Source: a virus
DNA: 32,210 bases
Virus record (IMG/VR): IMGVR_UViG_3300021963_000427
Span: 1 to 32,210 of that record
Strand: one strand, 5' to 3'
Of this stretch, positions 7,355 to 13,092 are shown piece by piece. The notes under the pieces were generated by a model. That model made no database searches. It saw nothing but the letters and a program-made list of their open reading frames with translations, and was not told the DNA's origin. Position numbers and translations under genes: made by a program. Numbering within the stretch: the first letter of the stretch is position 1; each line of letters begins with the position of its first letter.

Positions 7355-7818
7355 TGCTACCTATCCCACTACCTTGGCTAATTGTTGGTGTTTTGGTATC
7401 TCTCTTTGGTACATACCGAGTAGGGCATCACTATGGTTGGCTAGAGCGTGATAACGACATGAAGTTAGCCATTGCTAAAAAGAACGATGAAGCTAGGGAG
7501 TTAGAGAAGAATATGACTTCCAAGCTGTCAGACCAAGAGACTAAACTGAGAAAGGCACAAGATGAAATTGCTAAAAAGAAGTCTGCTATGCACGAGCTTG
7601 CTAGGACTGGTAAGTTGCGCCTCCCAACCGCCAGTTGTCCACAAGCCAGCGCAAATCCCGCCACTCCCACAGGAGATAGCACCGATGCAAGCGAACTTGA
7701 GCGACAGACTATTGCAACTCTTATCGACATCGCAGCCGAAGGAGACAAAGCAATCACCAAACTCAACTCCTGTGTCGCAGCCTACAACGAAGTAAGGAAT
7801 CTAGTAAATGGTCAATAA
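7351..7818 (+). CDS. Rz: Rz-like inner-membrane spanin
   Basis: This 155-aa protein is a typical i-spanin: an amino-terminal membrane segment (about residues 8-22, PWLIVGVLVSLFGTY) followed by a periplasmic coiled coil (about 33-85, rich in Lys and Glu). The distal part carries two cysteines. It works with the nested Rz1 lipoprotein to span the periplasm and fuse inner and outer membranes in the last step of lysis. The ATG overlaps the previous stop. The embedded out-of-frame Rz1 gene makes the assignment strong even though sequence conservation among spanins is low. Confidence 0.88.
   Translation: MMLPIPLPWLIVGVLVSLFGTYRVGHHYGWLERDNDMKLAIAKKNDEARELEKNMTSKLSDQETKLRKAQDEIAKKKSAMHELARTGKLRLPTASCPQASANPATPTGDSTDASELERQTIATLIDIAAEGDKAITKLNSCVAAYNEVRNLVNGQ
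7562..7795 (+). CDS. Rz1: Rz1-like outer-membrane spanin, nested in Rz
   Basis: This 77-aa ORF lies wholly inside the Rz gene in another frame, the classic embedded Rz/Rz1 layout. The signal peptide MKLLKRSLLCTSLLGLVSC ends in a lipobox, LVSC, with Cys19 as the lipidation site. The mature part is short and proline-rich (QPPVVHKPAQIPPLPQE), as in known o-spanins. It is predicted to sit in the outer membrane and meet the Rz coiled coil in the periplasm. Confidence 0.88.
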   Translation: MKLLKRSLLCTSLLGLVSCASQPPVVHKPAQIPPLPQEIAPMQANLSDRLLQLLSTSQPKETKQSPNSTPVSQPTTK

Positions 7819-8407
7819 ACAGCAACTACAATCAATGCACATTGATGAGCAATGGGTAGAGCCGTTGAATGAGACTTTTGCTAAATTTGATATTTCTACA
7901 CCAATTAGACAAGCATCATTTATTGGTCAAGCAGCGCATGAAAGTGGAAACTTTAAGAAATTGCAAGAAGGCTTAAGTTATTCTGCTGAACGACTAATGA
8001 AAATATGGCCTAAGCGTTTCCCAACATTAGAGATGGCTCAAAAGTATGCTCGTAACGAAAAAGCATTGGCTAATAATGTCTATGCAAATCGTATGGGAAA
8101 CAGAGATGAAGCATCTGGTGATGGGTTTCGGTTTTCTGGAAAAGGTCTTTTTCAGCTAACTGGTCATTCAAACTTCTATCATGCTGGTCAAGCATTAGGA
8201 GTTGATTTAGTAATGCAACCAGAACTTGTATTAACACCAAAATATGCTGCACTTACAGCAGGATTTTTCTGGTCAACTCATAAGTTGAATCAATATGCCG
8301 ACTCTCGTGATTTCTTGATGATGACTAAGAAAATCAATGGAGGCATCATTGGTCTGGATGACAGAATCAAACATATCAATCATGCCTTGGATATATTAAA
8401 TGGCTAA
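7808..8407 (+). CDS. Endolysin, GH19 chitinase-like family
   Basis: This 199-aa protein covers a single GH19-type catalytic domain and no binding domain. Diagnostic motifs are AAHESGNF (predicted catalytic Glu45), LQEGLSYSAERL (Glu54, likely second acid), VYANRMGN (about 91-98) and SGDGFRFSGKGLFQLTG (about 103-119). Phage members of this family cleave the peptidoglycan glycan strand. No signal peptide is present, so export should depend on a holin. The gene overlaps Rz by 11 bases and the next gene by eight. Family assignment is firm; precise bond specificity is not visible. Confidence 0.92.
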   Translation: MVNKQQLQSMHIDEQWVEPLNETFAKFDISTPIRQASFIGQAAHESGNFKKLQEGLSYSAERLMKIWPKRFPTLEMAQKYARNEKALANNVYANRMGNRDEASGDGFRFSGKGLFQLTGHSNFYHAGQALGVDLVMQPELVLTPKYAALTAGFFWSTHKLNQYADSRDFLMMTKKINGGIIGLDDRIKHINHALDILNG

Positions 8408-8774
8408 TATACCAACTCAACAAGATGCAGAACTGTTCGCACAAAGCGTAAAAAAATGGCAACAGGTGCTGTCTCTTGGTGATTGGAGAATTGAAAAAGG
8501 CATAAAGCCAGCCAAGGGTGCAATGGCATCTGTTGAATTTACTGATAACGCTAGATTGGCGGTTTATCGGTTAGGTGATTTTGGTGCAGAAAAGATAACA
8601 CCCGAATCACTTGATAAGACTGCACTACACGAGTTACTGCATATCTTTTTGCATGACTTGATGTGTGTAGCTACAGACCCAAAGTCCTCTGATGAGGATA
8701 TTGAAATGCAAGAGCATAGGGTTATTAACTTGCTAGAAAACCTATTGACCAAGGATTCCAATGGGCGCACATAA
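8400..8774 (+). CDS. Putative zinc metallopeptidase-like protein (HExxHxxxH)
   Basis: This 124-aa protein has a clear zinc-binding signature, HELLHIFLH (His77, Glu78, His81, His85). A later EHRVINLLENLL helix (Glu105, His106) may add a ligand. The amino half includes DWRIEKG and ARLAVYRLGDF, consistent with an alpha/beta fold before the active-site helix. The motif is typical of gluzincin/metzincin-like folds, including small phage SprT-like proteins. A substrate cannot be inferred. It overlaps the endolysin by eight bases and the phosphoesterase by 14, so it belongs to the late lysis transcript. Confidence 0.75.
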   Translation: MANIPTQQDAELFAQSVKKWQQVLSLGDWRIEKGIKPAKGAMASVEFTDNARLAVYRLGDFGAEKITPESLDKTALHELLHIFLHDLMCVATDPKSSDEDIEMQEHRVINLLENLLTKDSNGRT

Positions 8775-9747
8775 TCAGACTTGCACAGATGTTGAATTTA
8801 TCAAGCTGTGGGGCGAACTTAAATCAGCAGCGAAAATTGCAGAACACCTTGATATTGCATTAAGAGCAGTTTATCAGCGTAGACGTTGGATAGAGGAAAC
8901 CTACAAGATTAAGCTAGGTGCTGATGACCATCGTGGTGCTAAATACGATTCTAGCAGACCAAAATCCTATTCTCCTTTGAAGCAAATAAACCTTGGCATA
9001 GAGGATGGAGTGGTGTTGGTGTTCTCTGATGCTCATTTTGTGCCGCACCAACGCACTACAGCCTTTAAAGGGCTTCTATGGGCTATCCAAGAGTTCAAGC
9101 CTAAAGCGGTGATATGCAATGGTGATGCTTTTGATGGTGCGTCTATATCTCGTCACGATGCTTCTGACCAACCACAGACTTCTGTTATTCAAGAGTTAAA
9201 GGCTTGTCAGGCAATGTTGGGTGAGATTGAAGAAGCAGCTAAAGCAGAACGACACAATGTAAAGCTAATCTTTACATACGGCAATCACGATGCTCGATTT
9301 GCTACTCGTCTGGCAAACAATGCGCCTCAGTTCAAAGATGTTCAAGGTTTTAAATTACCAGACCATATCCCAGATTGGGACTTCTGTTGGGCTTGTTGGC
9401 CTACAGAGGAGGTCATTGTGAAGCACCGATACAAGGGTGGTGTTCATGCCACACACAACAATACTGTAAACGCTGGTGTGTCTATCGTTACTGGTCACTT
9501 GCACTCATTAAAGGTTACGCCTTTCTCTGACTACAATGGATGTAGATACGGAGTAGATACAGGAACTCTTGCAGAGCCTGATGGCCCACAGTTCACTTAT
9601 GGTGAGTTAAATCCATCTAATCACAGGTCAGGCTTTGCGGTGCTGACCTTTTTTAATGGCAAGCTGTTATGGCCTGAGCTAGTCCACAAGTTCGATGAAA
9701 ACATGGTGGAGTTTCGTGGCGATGTTATTGATGTGAGTTTATTTTGA
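8761..9747 (+). CDS. Calcineurin-like metallophosphoesterase with N-terminal HTH
   Basis: This 328-aa protein has an amino-terminal helix-turn-helix-like part (about residues 10-50: SAAKIAEHLDIALRAVYQRR). A complete metallophosphoesterase core follows: SDAH (Asp90, His92), NGDAFD (Asn120, Asp122), YGNHD (Asn175, His176, Asp177), GVHATH (His229) and TGHLH (His246, His248). These residues bind two metals in the calcineurin-like superfamily. The substrate is unknown; phage members act on nucleic acids or nucleotides. The HTH suggests DNA association. It overlaps the HExxH gene by 14 bases. It is odd to find an intact nuclease-type enzyme at the end of the lysis block. Confidence 0.9.
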   Translation: MGAHNQTCTDVEFIKLWGELKSAAKIAEHLDIALRAVYQRRRWIEETYKIKLGADDHRGAKYDSSRPKSYSPLKQINLGIEDGVVLVFSDAHFVPHQRTTAFKGLLWAIQEFKPKAVICNGDAFDGASISRHDASDQPQTSVIQELKACQAMLGEIEEAAKAERHNVKLIFTYGNHDARFATRLANNAPQFKDVQGFKLPDHIPDWDFCWACWPTEEVIVKHRYKGGVHATHNNTVNAGVSIVTGHLHSLKVTPFSDYNGCRYGVDTGTLAEPDGPQFTYGELNPSNHRSGFAVLTFFNGKLLWPELVHKFDENMVEFRGDVIDVSLF

Positions 9748-9887
9748 GTGCTTGGCTAATTATTCTCACAGGGGCAATCTACGCCTACATAGCTGGTGAG
9801 CAGCTTTTGAAAGATAACCCACATATGGCTATTGTCTATGCAGGTTATGCTTTTTCAAATGTCGGACTCTACCTTCTTGCGAAGTGA
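9744..9887 (+). CDS. Small membrane protein with TTG start (47 aa)
   Basis: This 47-aa ORF reads from a TTG that overlaps the phosphoesterase stop (TTGA). It has two hydrophobic stretches (AWLIILTGAIYAYIAG and IVYAGYAFSNVGLYLLA) separated by a polar turn. The overlap and membrane pattern match other tiny genes here. Its last 33 bases overlap the convergent gene on the - strand (9855-10028). Function unknown. Confidence 0.6.
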   Translation: MSAWLIILTGAIYAYIAGEQLLKDNPHMAIVYAGYAFSNVGLYLLAK

Positions 9888-10028
9888 TTTAACTGCTCTG
9901 TACTTAACATTCCATTCATGTTCTTCTTGAAACTTAATGAAGTCATAGAATGTTTTAACTACATCAAAGTCTTCAGTTTCAATGGTTATCTTGTCTCTGA
10001 AATAACCAAAGTGCATTTCAAATTTCAC
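9855..10028 (-). CDS. Small hypothetical protein, end of early minus operon
   Basis: This 57-aa ORF on the - strand starts with GTG at 10028. It is coupled to the MazG-like gene by a GTGA overlap, with AAGGAG five bases upstream inside that gene. The product (VKFEMHFGYFRDKITIETED and on) is charged and aromatic, with FDVVKTFYDFIKFQEEHEW in the middle and a basic carboxy end (RAVKSLRKKVESDI). No family is recognised. It is the last gene of the leftward operon, and its end overlaps the + strand gene at 9744-9887. Confidence 0.65.
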   Translation of the reverse strand: MKFEMHFGYFRDKITIETEDFDVVKTFYDFIKFQEEHEWNVKYRAVKSLRKKVESDI

Positions 10029-10333
10029 GATGACTCCTTGACGAACAGTCCATTAGGCAAAAGCGTACCCCTACGATTCTTTATCTGGTCGTATGCAACT
10101 TCCATACAGTCTACCAGATTGATGTCTTGCAAAGCACAGTAATTAACAAGGCAGACCATGACATCACCAACAGCGTCCACAATAGCTTCCTTGTCTTTCT
10201 TAATGGTTGCATCTGCTAGTTCTCCCATCTCTGACATTGCTTTTAGAAGCTGAACTTCTGGTGTACTGTTAGGAATAATCTTACGAGCCTCTGCCCATTG
10301 GATTATTTTTATTTCTACATTTGCGTATGACAT
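10025..10333 (-). CDS. MazG-like nucleotide pyrophosphohydrolase
   Basis: This 102-aa protein reads from the ATG at 10333, preceded by AAAAGGATAGAT; an upstream in-frame start at 10366 lacks a good ribosome site. The MazG/all-alpha NTP pyrophosphatase signature is present: SEMGELADA (Glu35, Glu38) and IVDAVGDVMVCLVN (Asp53, Asp57). The acidic residues coordinate Mg2+. The family hydrolyses (d)NTPs to monophosphates, and in phages may clear aberrant nucleotides or alter alarmone levels. It lies downstream of the nuclease-like gene in the leftward early operon. Confidence 0.85.
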   Translation of the reverse strand: MSYANVEIKIIQWAEARKIIPNSTPEVQLLKAMSEMGELADATIKKDKEAIVDAVGDVMVCLVNYCALQDINLVDCMEVAYDQIKNRRGTLLPNGLFVKESS

Positions 10334-10335
10334 AT

Positions 10336-10719
10336 CTATCCTTTTGAGTTTGCAAATTCGTACCACATCACATAAAAGTCTTTCAAAAAATCAAGACCCT
10401 CACCAATCTTTACGCACCTACCTAGCACTATCTGGAACACACTACCAACTTCTGTTTGTTCTTTGTCTGTGTTACCAATAATGACCAGTACAGTAAATTT
10501 AGGCACTTGAGCAAAAGCCTGTAATAGCAACTCTTGCCCCTTTGCCATTTTCTCGTTTGGCTTTTTCCATTCACCAATTAAGAAGTGTCCTCTCCTCTCG
10601 CAAATCATGTCTATGTTGCTAGGCAAGAAATGCGAGTTTTCGGGAATCAACCCTCGGAAATCACGGAAGTCAGTATGACTAGCCAGAGAATTCCGCATTT
10701 GATTAGGTGGGGTACTCAT
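10336..10719 (-). CDS. PD-(D/E)XK-like nuclease
   Basis: This 127-aa protein carries the core of the PD-(D/E)XK fold: NIDMICERRGHFLIGEWKKP with Asp37, Glu50 and Lys52 as candidate catalytic residues. A helix with GQELLLQAF follows (Gly61-Gln62, typical of the next motif), then a beta strand, FTVLVIIG. Proteins of this build act as Holliday-junction resolvases or restriction-like nucleases in phages. It lies between the SSB-like gene and MazG. No Shine-Dalgarno site precedes its ATG; a short leader ORF (10716-10742) overlaps it instead. Fold assignment is fairly confident; the substrate is unknown. Confidence 0.72.
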   Translation of the reverse strand: MSTPPNQMRNSLASHTDFRDFRGLIPENSHFLPSNIDMICERRGHFLIGEWKKPNEKMAKGQELLLQAFAQVPKFTVLVIIGNTDKEQTEVGSVFQIVLGRCVKIGEGLDFLKDFYVMWYEFANSKG

Positions 10720-10742
10720 GTTCGTCCGCTATTTCTAGCCAT
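10716..10742 (-). other. Possible 8-codon leader ORF coupled to nuclease gene
   Basis: On the - strand, GGGGGAAA precedes an ATG at 10742. It opens MARNSGRT and stops at a TGA (10718-10716) that overlaps the ATG of the nuclease gene as ATGA. The nuclease start itself has no ribosome-binding site, so this mini-ORF may load ribosomes for it. This is a sequence-based suggestion only. Confidence 0.4.
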
Positions 10743-10755
10743 TTTCCCCCGAAAC

Positions 10756-10998
10756 TCAGAAAGGCGCATCGTCCTCAAATTCTTCTTGCTTTACCTTTTT
10801 CTTAGGCTGCACATCTGCGTTCTTATTCTTGACAGACAAAGACATGAACTTAGCACCATCTTTGCTGACCTTAATCCATGCAGATAGCCAGTAGTCTGTG
10901 CCATCTACGTTAATGCTTCCTTTGTAATCAGGAAATTTAGCATCGTCTTTGCGGTCATTCTTAAAGAGTGAGCCTCGATTTGTGTTGTCGTATTCCAT
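10756..10998 (-). CDS. Small early protein with SSB-like acidic C-terminal tip
   Basis: This 80-aa protein starts at an ATG right after the annealing-protein stop, with AAGGAAG upstream. It has a compact beta-rich part (SLFKNDRK, DYKGSINVDG, YWLSAWIKVS, KFMSLSVKNK). A lysine-rich linker (PKKKVKQ) and an acidic end, EEFEDDAPF, follow. That end closely resembles the acidic tip of bacterial SSB, which binds host repair and replication proteins. The beta part resembles small phage proteins of unknown function more than a full OB fold. Position beside an ERF annealing protein supports a role with single-stranded DNA. This is inference. Confidence 0.75.
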   Translation of the reverse strand: MEYDNTNRGSLFKNDRKDDAKFPDYKGSINVDGTDYWLSAWIKVSKDGAKFMSLSVKNKNADVQPKKKVKQEEFEDDAPF

Positions 10999-11613
10999 TT
11001 AAACTTCCTTTGCTTTCTTGATGGCGCTTCTTACATTGCTTGGCATCAAAGTCCAAAGAGCAACCTTTTGGTCAGCTTCTAAGTTCTCTTTCTCCAACCT
11101 AACCCAAGCAGCCTTTGGGTCTTTTTCACAAATAGCAATTAGTTCAACTGCTAGTTCATCGAGATACCTAAGTTCTTCAATAGGTAACTCATCTCGTATT
11201 CCTTGCGCTGGTGCAATGACTGGTGCTTTCTTTTCTTCCTTGAGTGGCGCAGAGGAATCCAGAGCGTCATGCTCAACAATCTCCATTGCTGTAACCCATA
11301 GGTAACGTCTTGTGTAGGTTTCTACAGCCCCTAGGTTCTGGATAGGATGGCAGCCTTTTAGGTTAGCATCTGCCATTGGTGAAGTAATGATGATGTTAGT
11401 GCCATCTTCAACATCTGTGATTGTAAGACTGGCTATCTCTGAATCATAAGATACTACGCCACATAACCCAACTTCAAAAAAGATTTCATTGATAGTTGGG
11501 ATAAAGTCACCAAGTTCAAAGTATTGATAACCAGCAAACTTATTGTGACCAGACTTCTTAAGTTGTTTGTCTTGCAACATCAACCTTGCACGCATTAACT
11601 TTAAATGTACCAT
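10999..11613 (-). CDS. erf: ERF-family single-strand annealing protein
   Basis: This 204-aa protein starts at the ATG at 11613, seven bases after AAGGA; an ATG at 11619 overlapping the previous stop (ATGA) is an alternative start adding two residues. The ERF core is recognisable: KFAGYQYFELGDF (about residues 25-37), LTITDVEDG (about 63-71), and the diagnostic NLGAVETYTRRYLWVTAMEI (about 93-112) followed by DALD. ERF proteins anneal complementary single strands during recombination and genome circularisation. The carboxy half (about 125-204) is a helical region of unknown role. Together with RusA, the PD-(D/E)XK protein and the SSB-like protein, it forms a phage recombination set. Confidence 0.88.
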   Translation of the reverse strand: MVHLKLMRARLMLQDKQLKKSGHNKFAGYQYFELGDFIPTINEIFFEVGLCGVVSYDSEIASLTITDVEDGTNIIITSPMADANLKGCHPIQNLGAVETYTRRYLWVTAMEIVEHDALDSSAPLKEEKKAPVIAPAQGIRDELPIEELRYLDELAVELIAICEKDPKAAWVRLEKENLEADQKVALWTLMPSNVRSAIKKAKEV

Positions 11614-11615
11614 TT

Positions 11616-11783
11616 TCATTTCCTTAAATATTCTTCAATCATTGCTTCTTTGTCTTCTTCATAGAGGTCTGAAAACTCTACAAAGTGGTTTTCTGCACAG
11701 CATGAGCCGTAGGTCTTTTGTTCAGTGCAGTAAACACAATACAAGCCGTGTGATAAGTCCTTGATTGCGTCTTCTCTGGTCAT
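11616..11783 (-). CDS. Small Cys-rich protein, possible zinc-binding (55 aa)
   Basis: This 55-aa ORF on the - strand (MTREDAIKDLSHGLYCVYCT and on) contains CVYC, then SCCAENH, which could form a metal site. The second half is acidic (DLYEEDKEAMIEEYLRK). The ATG overlaps the stop of the previous gene, and its own stop overlaps an ATG of erf. No family is recognised. The coupling on both sides supports that it is expressed. Confidence 0.7.
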   Translation of the reverse strand: MTREDAIKDLSHGLYCVYCTEQKTYGSCCAENHFVEFSDLYEEDKEAMIEEYLRK

Positions 11784-11938
11784 TGGATTCTGCCAATCTG
11801 TTTAGCAACTAACCACTTGTCACCAAGTTTAAGGACTGACCTGACCCACTTGCGTTGGTTGTATTGGTTGACTTGTTGTGGAACTAAACTGTTGTTGTAC
11901 AGTTGACGAGCCTTGCGTCTGAGTTGTTCTGTTTGCAT
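11780..11938 (-). CDS. Small basic protein (52 aa)
   Basis: This 52-aa protein is read from the ATG at 11938, with GGAGAGG about three bases upstream, which favours this over an upstream in-frame ATG. It is strongly basic (MQTEQLRRKARQLY at the start, NQRKWVRSVLKLGDKWLVAK near the end) and may bind nucleic acid. TAATG and ATGA overlaps link it to both neighbours. Similar short proteins with an RKWVRSV..LGDKW pattern occur in phages; function is unknown. Confidence 0.72.
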   Translation of the reverse strand: MQTEQLRRKARQLYNNSLVPQQVNQYNQRKWVRSVLKLGDKWLVAKQIGRIQ

Positions 11939-12030
11939 TAGCCTCTCCATGCCAACATTACACCGATACCGCCAAAGATGATGACAGCGAGTGTCCACTC
12001 TACGAGTGTTTGAATAATCTTACTTTTCAT
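11938..12030 (-). CDS. Tiny membrane protein (30 aa)
   Basis: This 30-aa ORF (MKSKIIQTLVEWTLAVIIFG and on to GIGVMLAWRG) has one predicted membrane helix with positive ends. A strong AAGGAG site lies seven bases before the ATG, and a GC-rich hairpin with a CTTAGT loop lies just before that. Its stop overlaps the next ATG (TAATG). The good ribosome site makes translation likely despite the size. Function is unknown. Confidence 0.68.
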   Translation of the reverse strand: MKSKIIQTLVEWTLAVIIFGGIGVMLAWRG

Positions 12031-12046
12031 TTGGTTCTCCTTAATT

Positions 12047-12062
12047 GGGGGACTAAGCCCCC
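12047..12062 (-). promoter_or_regulatory. Leader hairpin, GGGGG-CTTAGT-CCCCC
   Basis: On the - strand a perfect five-pair GC stem encloses the loop CTTAGT. AATT and the ribosome site AAGGAG of the 30-aa gene follow directly. There is no T-run, so it is not a normal terminator. The same hairpin (GGGGA-CTTAGT-TCCCC) lies at 15297-15312 in the same relative position of another operon. Confidence 0.8.
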
Positions 12063-12069
12063 TGTTAAT

Positions 12070-12231
12070 TTAGATTGATTTTTTGAATGTGCGGAACATT
12101 GCTTTGTATTCTTTGGAGTCAGCGTTCATATTGCTGTACACCACGTTGCCATTTGTGTCTAAGCGCATCATTGAAGTAAATGCGCCATAAACTACGAAGC
12201 CTGTAGATGTTTTGATTACTGAGCGTGTCAT
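12070..12231 (-). CDS. First gene of leftward early operon (53 aa, unknown)
   Basis: This 53-aa protein is read from the ATG at 12231, with AAGGA nine bases upstream; an in-frame start at 12309 would lie upstream of the promoter. The product (MTRSVIKTSTGFVVYGAFTS and on) is a small beta-rich, basic protein ending MFRTFKKSI. It is the first gene behind the leftward promoter, so it should be made early and in quantity. I recognise no family. Its leader matches that of the 68-aa gene at 15083. Confidence 0.75.
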   Translation of the reverse strand: MTRSVIKTSTGFVVYGAFTSMMRLDTNGNVVYSNMNADSKEYKAMFRTFKKSI

Positions 12232-12247
12232 TTGATTTTCCTTAATT

Positions 12248-12270
12248 GCCCGCTTACGAATTGTTGCGGG
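12248..12270 (-). promoter_or_regulatory. Leader hairpin with AATTC loop (copy 1)
   Basis: On the - strand, CCCGC (12270-12266) pairs with GCGGG (12253-12249), and an inner AC pairs with GT around the loop AATTC. It lies between the predicted transcript start and the ribosome site of the 53-aa gene. A related hairpin (CCC, GC, AATTC, GC, GGG) occupies the same place at 15045-15063. Confidence 0.7.
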
Positions 12271-12278
12271 TTGAGTGA

Positions 12279-12306
12279 AGTATAGCAATCTAAACAGACA
12301 GGTCAA
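12279..12306 (-). promoter_or_regulatory. Leftward early promoter
   Basis: The - strand has TTGACC (12306-12301), a 16-base spacer and TATACT (12284-12279) preceded by TGC, an extended -10. This is a strong sigma70-type promoter with a predicted start near 12272. From 12295 to 12268, 25 of 28 bases match the promoter region at 15020-15047. Confidence 0.85.
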
Positions 12307-12355
12307 CAATTATTTTCTAAGTATTTTCCCTAGTGTTGTATTTTGTTAACTAAGC

Positions 12356-12361
12356 TATACT
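12356..12361 (+). promoter_or_regulatory. Rightward -10 element for the Cro-like gene
   Basis: TATACT lies only six bases before the ATG at 12368. A start seven bases after the -10 would fall on the A of ATG, so the transcript would be leaderless. No ribosome site precedes the gene. The -35 region (about 12333-12339, TGTTG) is weak, which fits a promoter under operator control. Confidence 0.6.
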
Positions 12362-12367
12362 CAAAAG

Positions 12368-12520
12368 ATGGACAAACAAACCGCTATCACACTTGCTGGC
12401 TCACAGAGTGAGCTTGCTCGTATTCTTGGAATAACTCGGGCAGCAGTCTTCTTATGGAAGAAAATCCCTCAGTTACGCATTTATCAACTCAAAGAACTCA
12501 GACCAGATTGGTTTAAATGA
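12368..12520 (+). CDS. Cro-like HTH repressor (50 aa)
   Basis: This 50-aa protein is nearly all one helix-turn-helix domain: GSQSELARILGITRAAVFLW (residues 11-30) with a recognition helix around TRAAVFLW, then IPQLRIYQLKELRPDW. The pattern matches the small Cro/YdaS-like proteins of phage and prophage control regions, including the conserved R..QL..LRP end. It lies next to a divergent promoter pair and is the first gene of the rightward operon, the expected place for Cro. No partner CI repressor is visible on the opposite strand. The ATG is six bases from the -10 and lacks a Shine-Dalgarno site. Confidence 0.88.
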   Translation: MDKQTAITLAGSQSELARILGITRAAVFLWKKIPQLRIYQLKELRPDWFK

Positions 12521-12714
12521 AACGGCTATATCATTACTTCAACTATAAGTCTTTGATGATGCAACATCTGTCATTTGCCACAGAGAATGGGTCACTAAAC
12601 GATTCTTTGTTTCACTTGCTTTGGTATCACTACTACAAAGACGAAGCACAAGCTCACTACTTTGCAATGATGCACAAAGAACGTGAAACTTTACATAAAT
12701 TGATGATTCTATGA
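12517..12714 (+). CDS. Small early protein (65 aa), unknown
   Basis: This 65-aa protein is rich in His, Tyr, Phe and Met (MKRLYHYFNYKSLMMQHLSF; HLLWYHYYKDEAQAHYFAMM). It is coupled by ATGA to the Cro-like gene and to the next gene. The composition suggests a compact helical protein. No metal site or known fold is evident. It is transcribed with cro. Confidence 0.7.
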   Translation: MKRLYHYFNYKSLMMQHLSFATENGSLNDSLFHLLWYHYYKDEAQAHYFAMMHKERETLHKLMIL

Positions 12715-13058
12715 CTCAAGCACAAATAATCAAAGCCCTCCAGAACGGCCCATTGACTTCACACGAAGTAGCTAACCTGACTGGTATGCCACAAGCCACA
12801 GTCCTATCAACAGCCAAGCAACTGCGTAGCCAAGGCAAACTGACAACAGAGCAGGTCAAGGTAGGAAGACATTGGGTTGCTCAATACACCTTGGTTGACA
12901 ATAAAATAGAAAAGCAAGACAGCAATGTAAAAATCATCTGTGGCATTAAGACTTACGGAATCTTTACAAAAGCTGAATATGCTGTGATGAAACAACAGGC
13001 AACTCGTTTGTATGGCAAACAAGGTAAAAAAGAAATTACTAACAATCAATTTATTTGA
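12711..13058 (+). CDS. Winged-helix DNA-binding protein
   Basis: This 115-aa protein has a winged-helix domain at about residues 1-60: TQAQIIKALQNGPLTSHEVA, then GMPQATVLSTAKQLRSQGKL, with the wing at QVKVGRHWVAQYTL. The fold resembles MarR/IclR-type HTHs. The second half (about 62-115) is lysine-rich and ends polar. It sits just upstream of the replication gene and may regulate the early operon or act at the origin. It is coupled by ATGA to the previous gene. Confidence 0.75.
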   Translation: MTQAQIIKALQNGPLTSHEVANLTGMPQATVLSTAKQLRSQGKLTTEQVKVGRHWVAQYTLVDNKIEKQDSNVKIICGIKTYGIFTKAEYAVMKQQATRLYGKQGKKEITNNQFI

Positions 13059-13064
13059 TACAAT
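13056..13064 (+). promoter_or_regulatory. Candidate extended -10 promoter before replication gene
   Basis: TGATACAAT combines the TGA stop of the preceding gene with a TACAAT -10 box, giving a TGn extended -10. The start would fall near 13071, about 22 bases before the first ATG of the replication gene. The -35 match (TTACTA at a 17-base spacing) is poor. Confidence 0.45.
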
Positions 13065-13092
13065 AATTTGAAACACGGCTAGGTACGAAGTC

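Noticed and set aside
7431-7766. - strand ORF of 111 aa over the spanin genes
   Set aside because: The same segment already holds the well-supported nested Rz/Rz1 pair on the + strand.
9918-10142. + strand ORF of 74 aa
   Set aside because: It is antisense to the MazG-like gene and the 57-aa gene, has no ribosome site, and the - strand products make better proteins.
10585-10887. + strand ORF of 100 aa
   Set aside because: Antisense to the nuclease-like and SSB-like genes, with no family features.
11018-11305. + strand Ser-rich ORF of 95 aa
   Set aside because: Antisense to erf; composition reflects the reverse complement.
12301-12355. Specific Cro operator sequence (CTAAG or CCTAGT half-sites)
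   Set aside because: CTAAG occurs twice and CCTAG once between the divergent promoters, but no convincing symmetric repeated operator could be established by eye.
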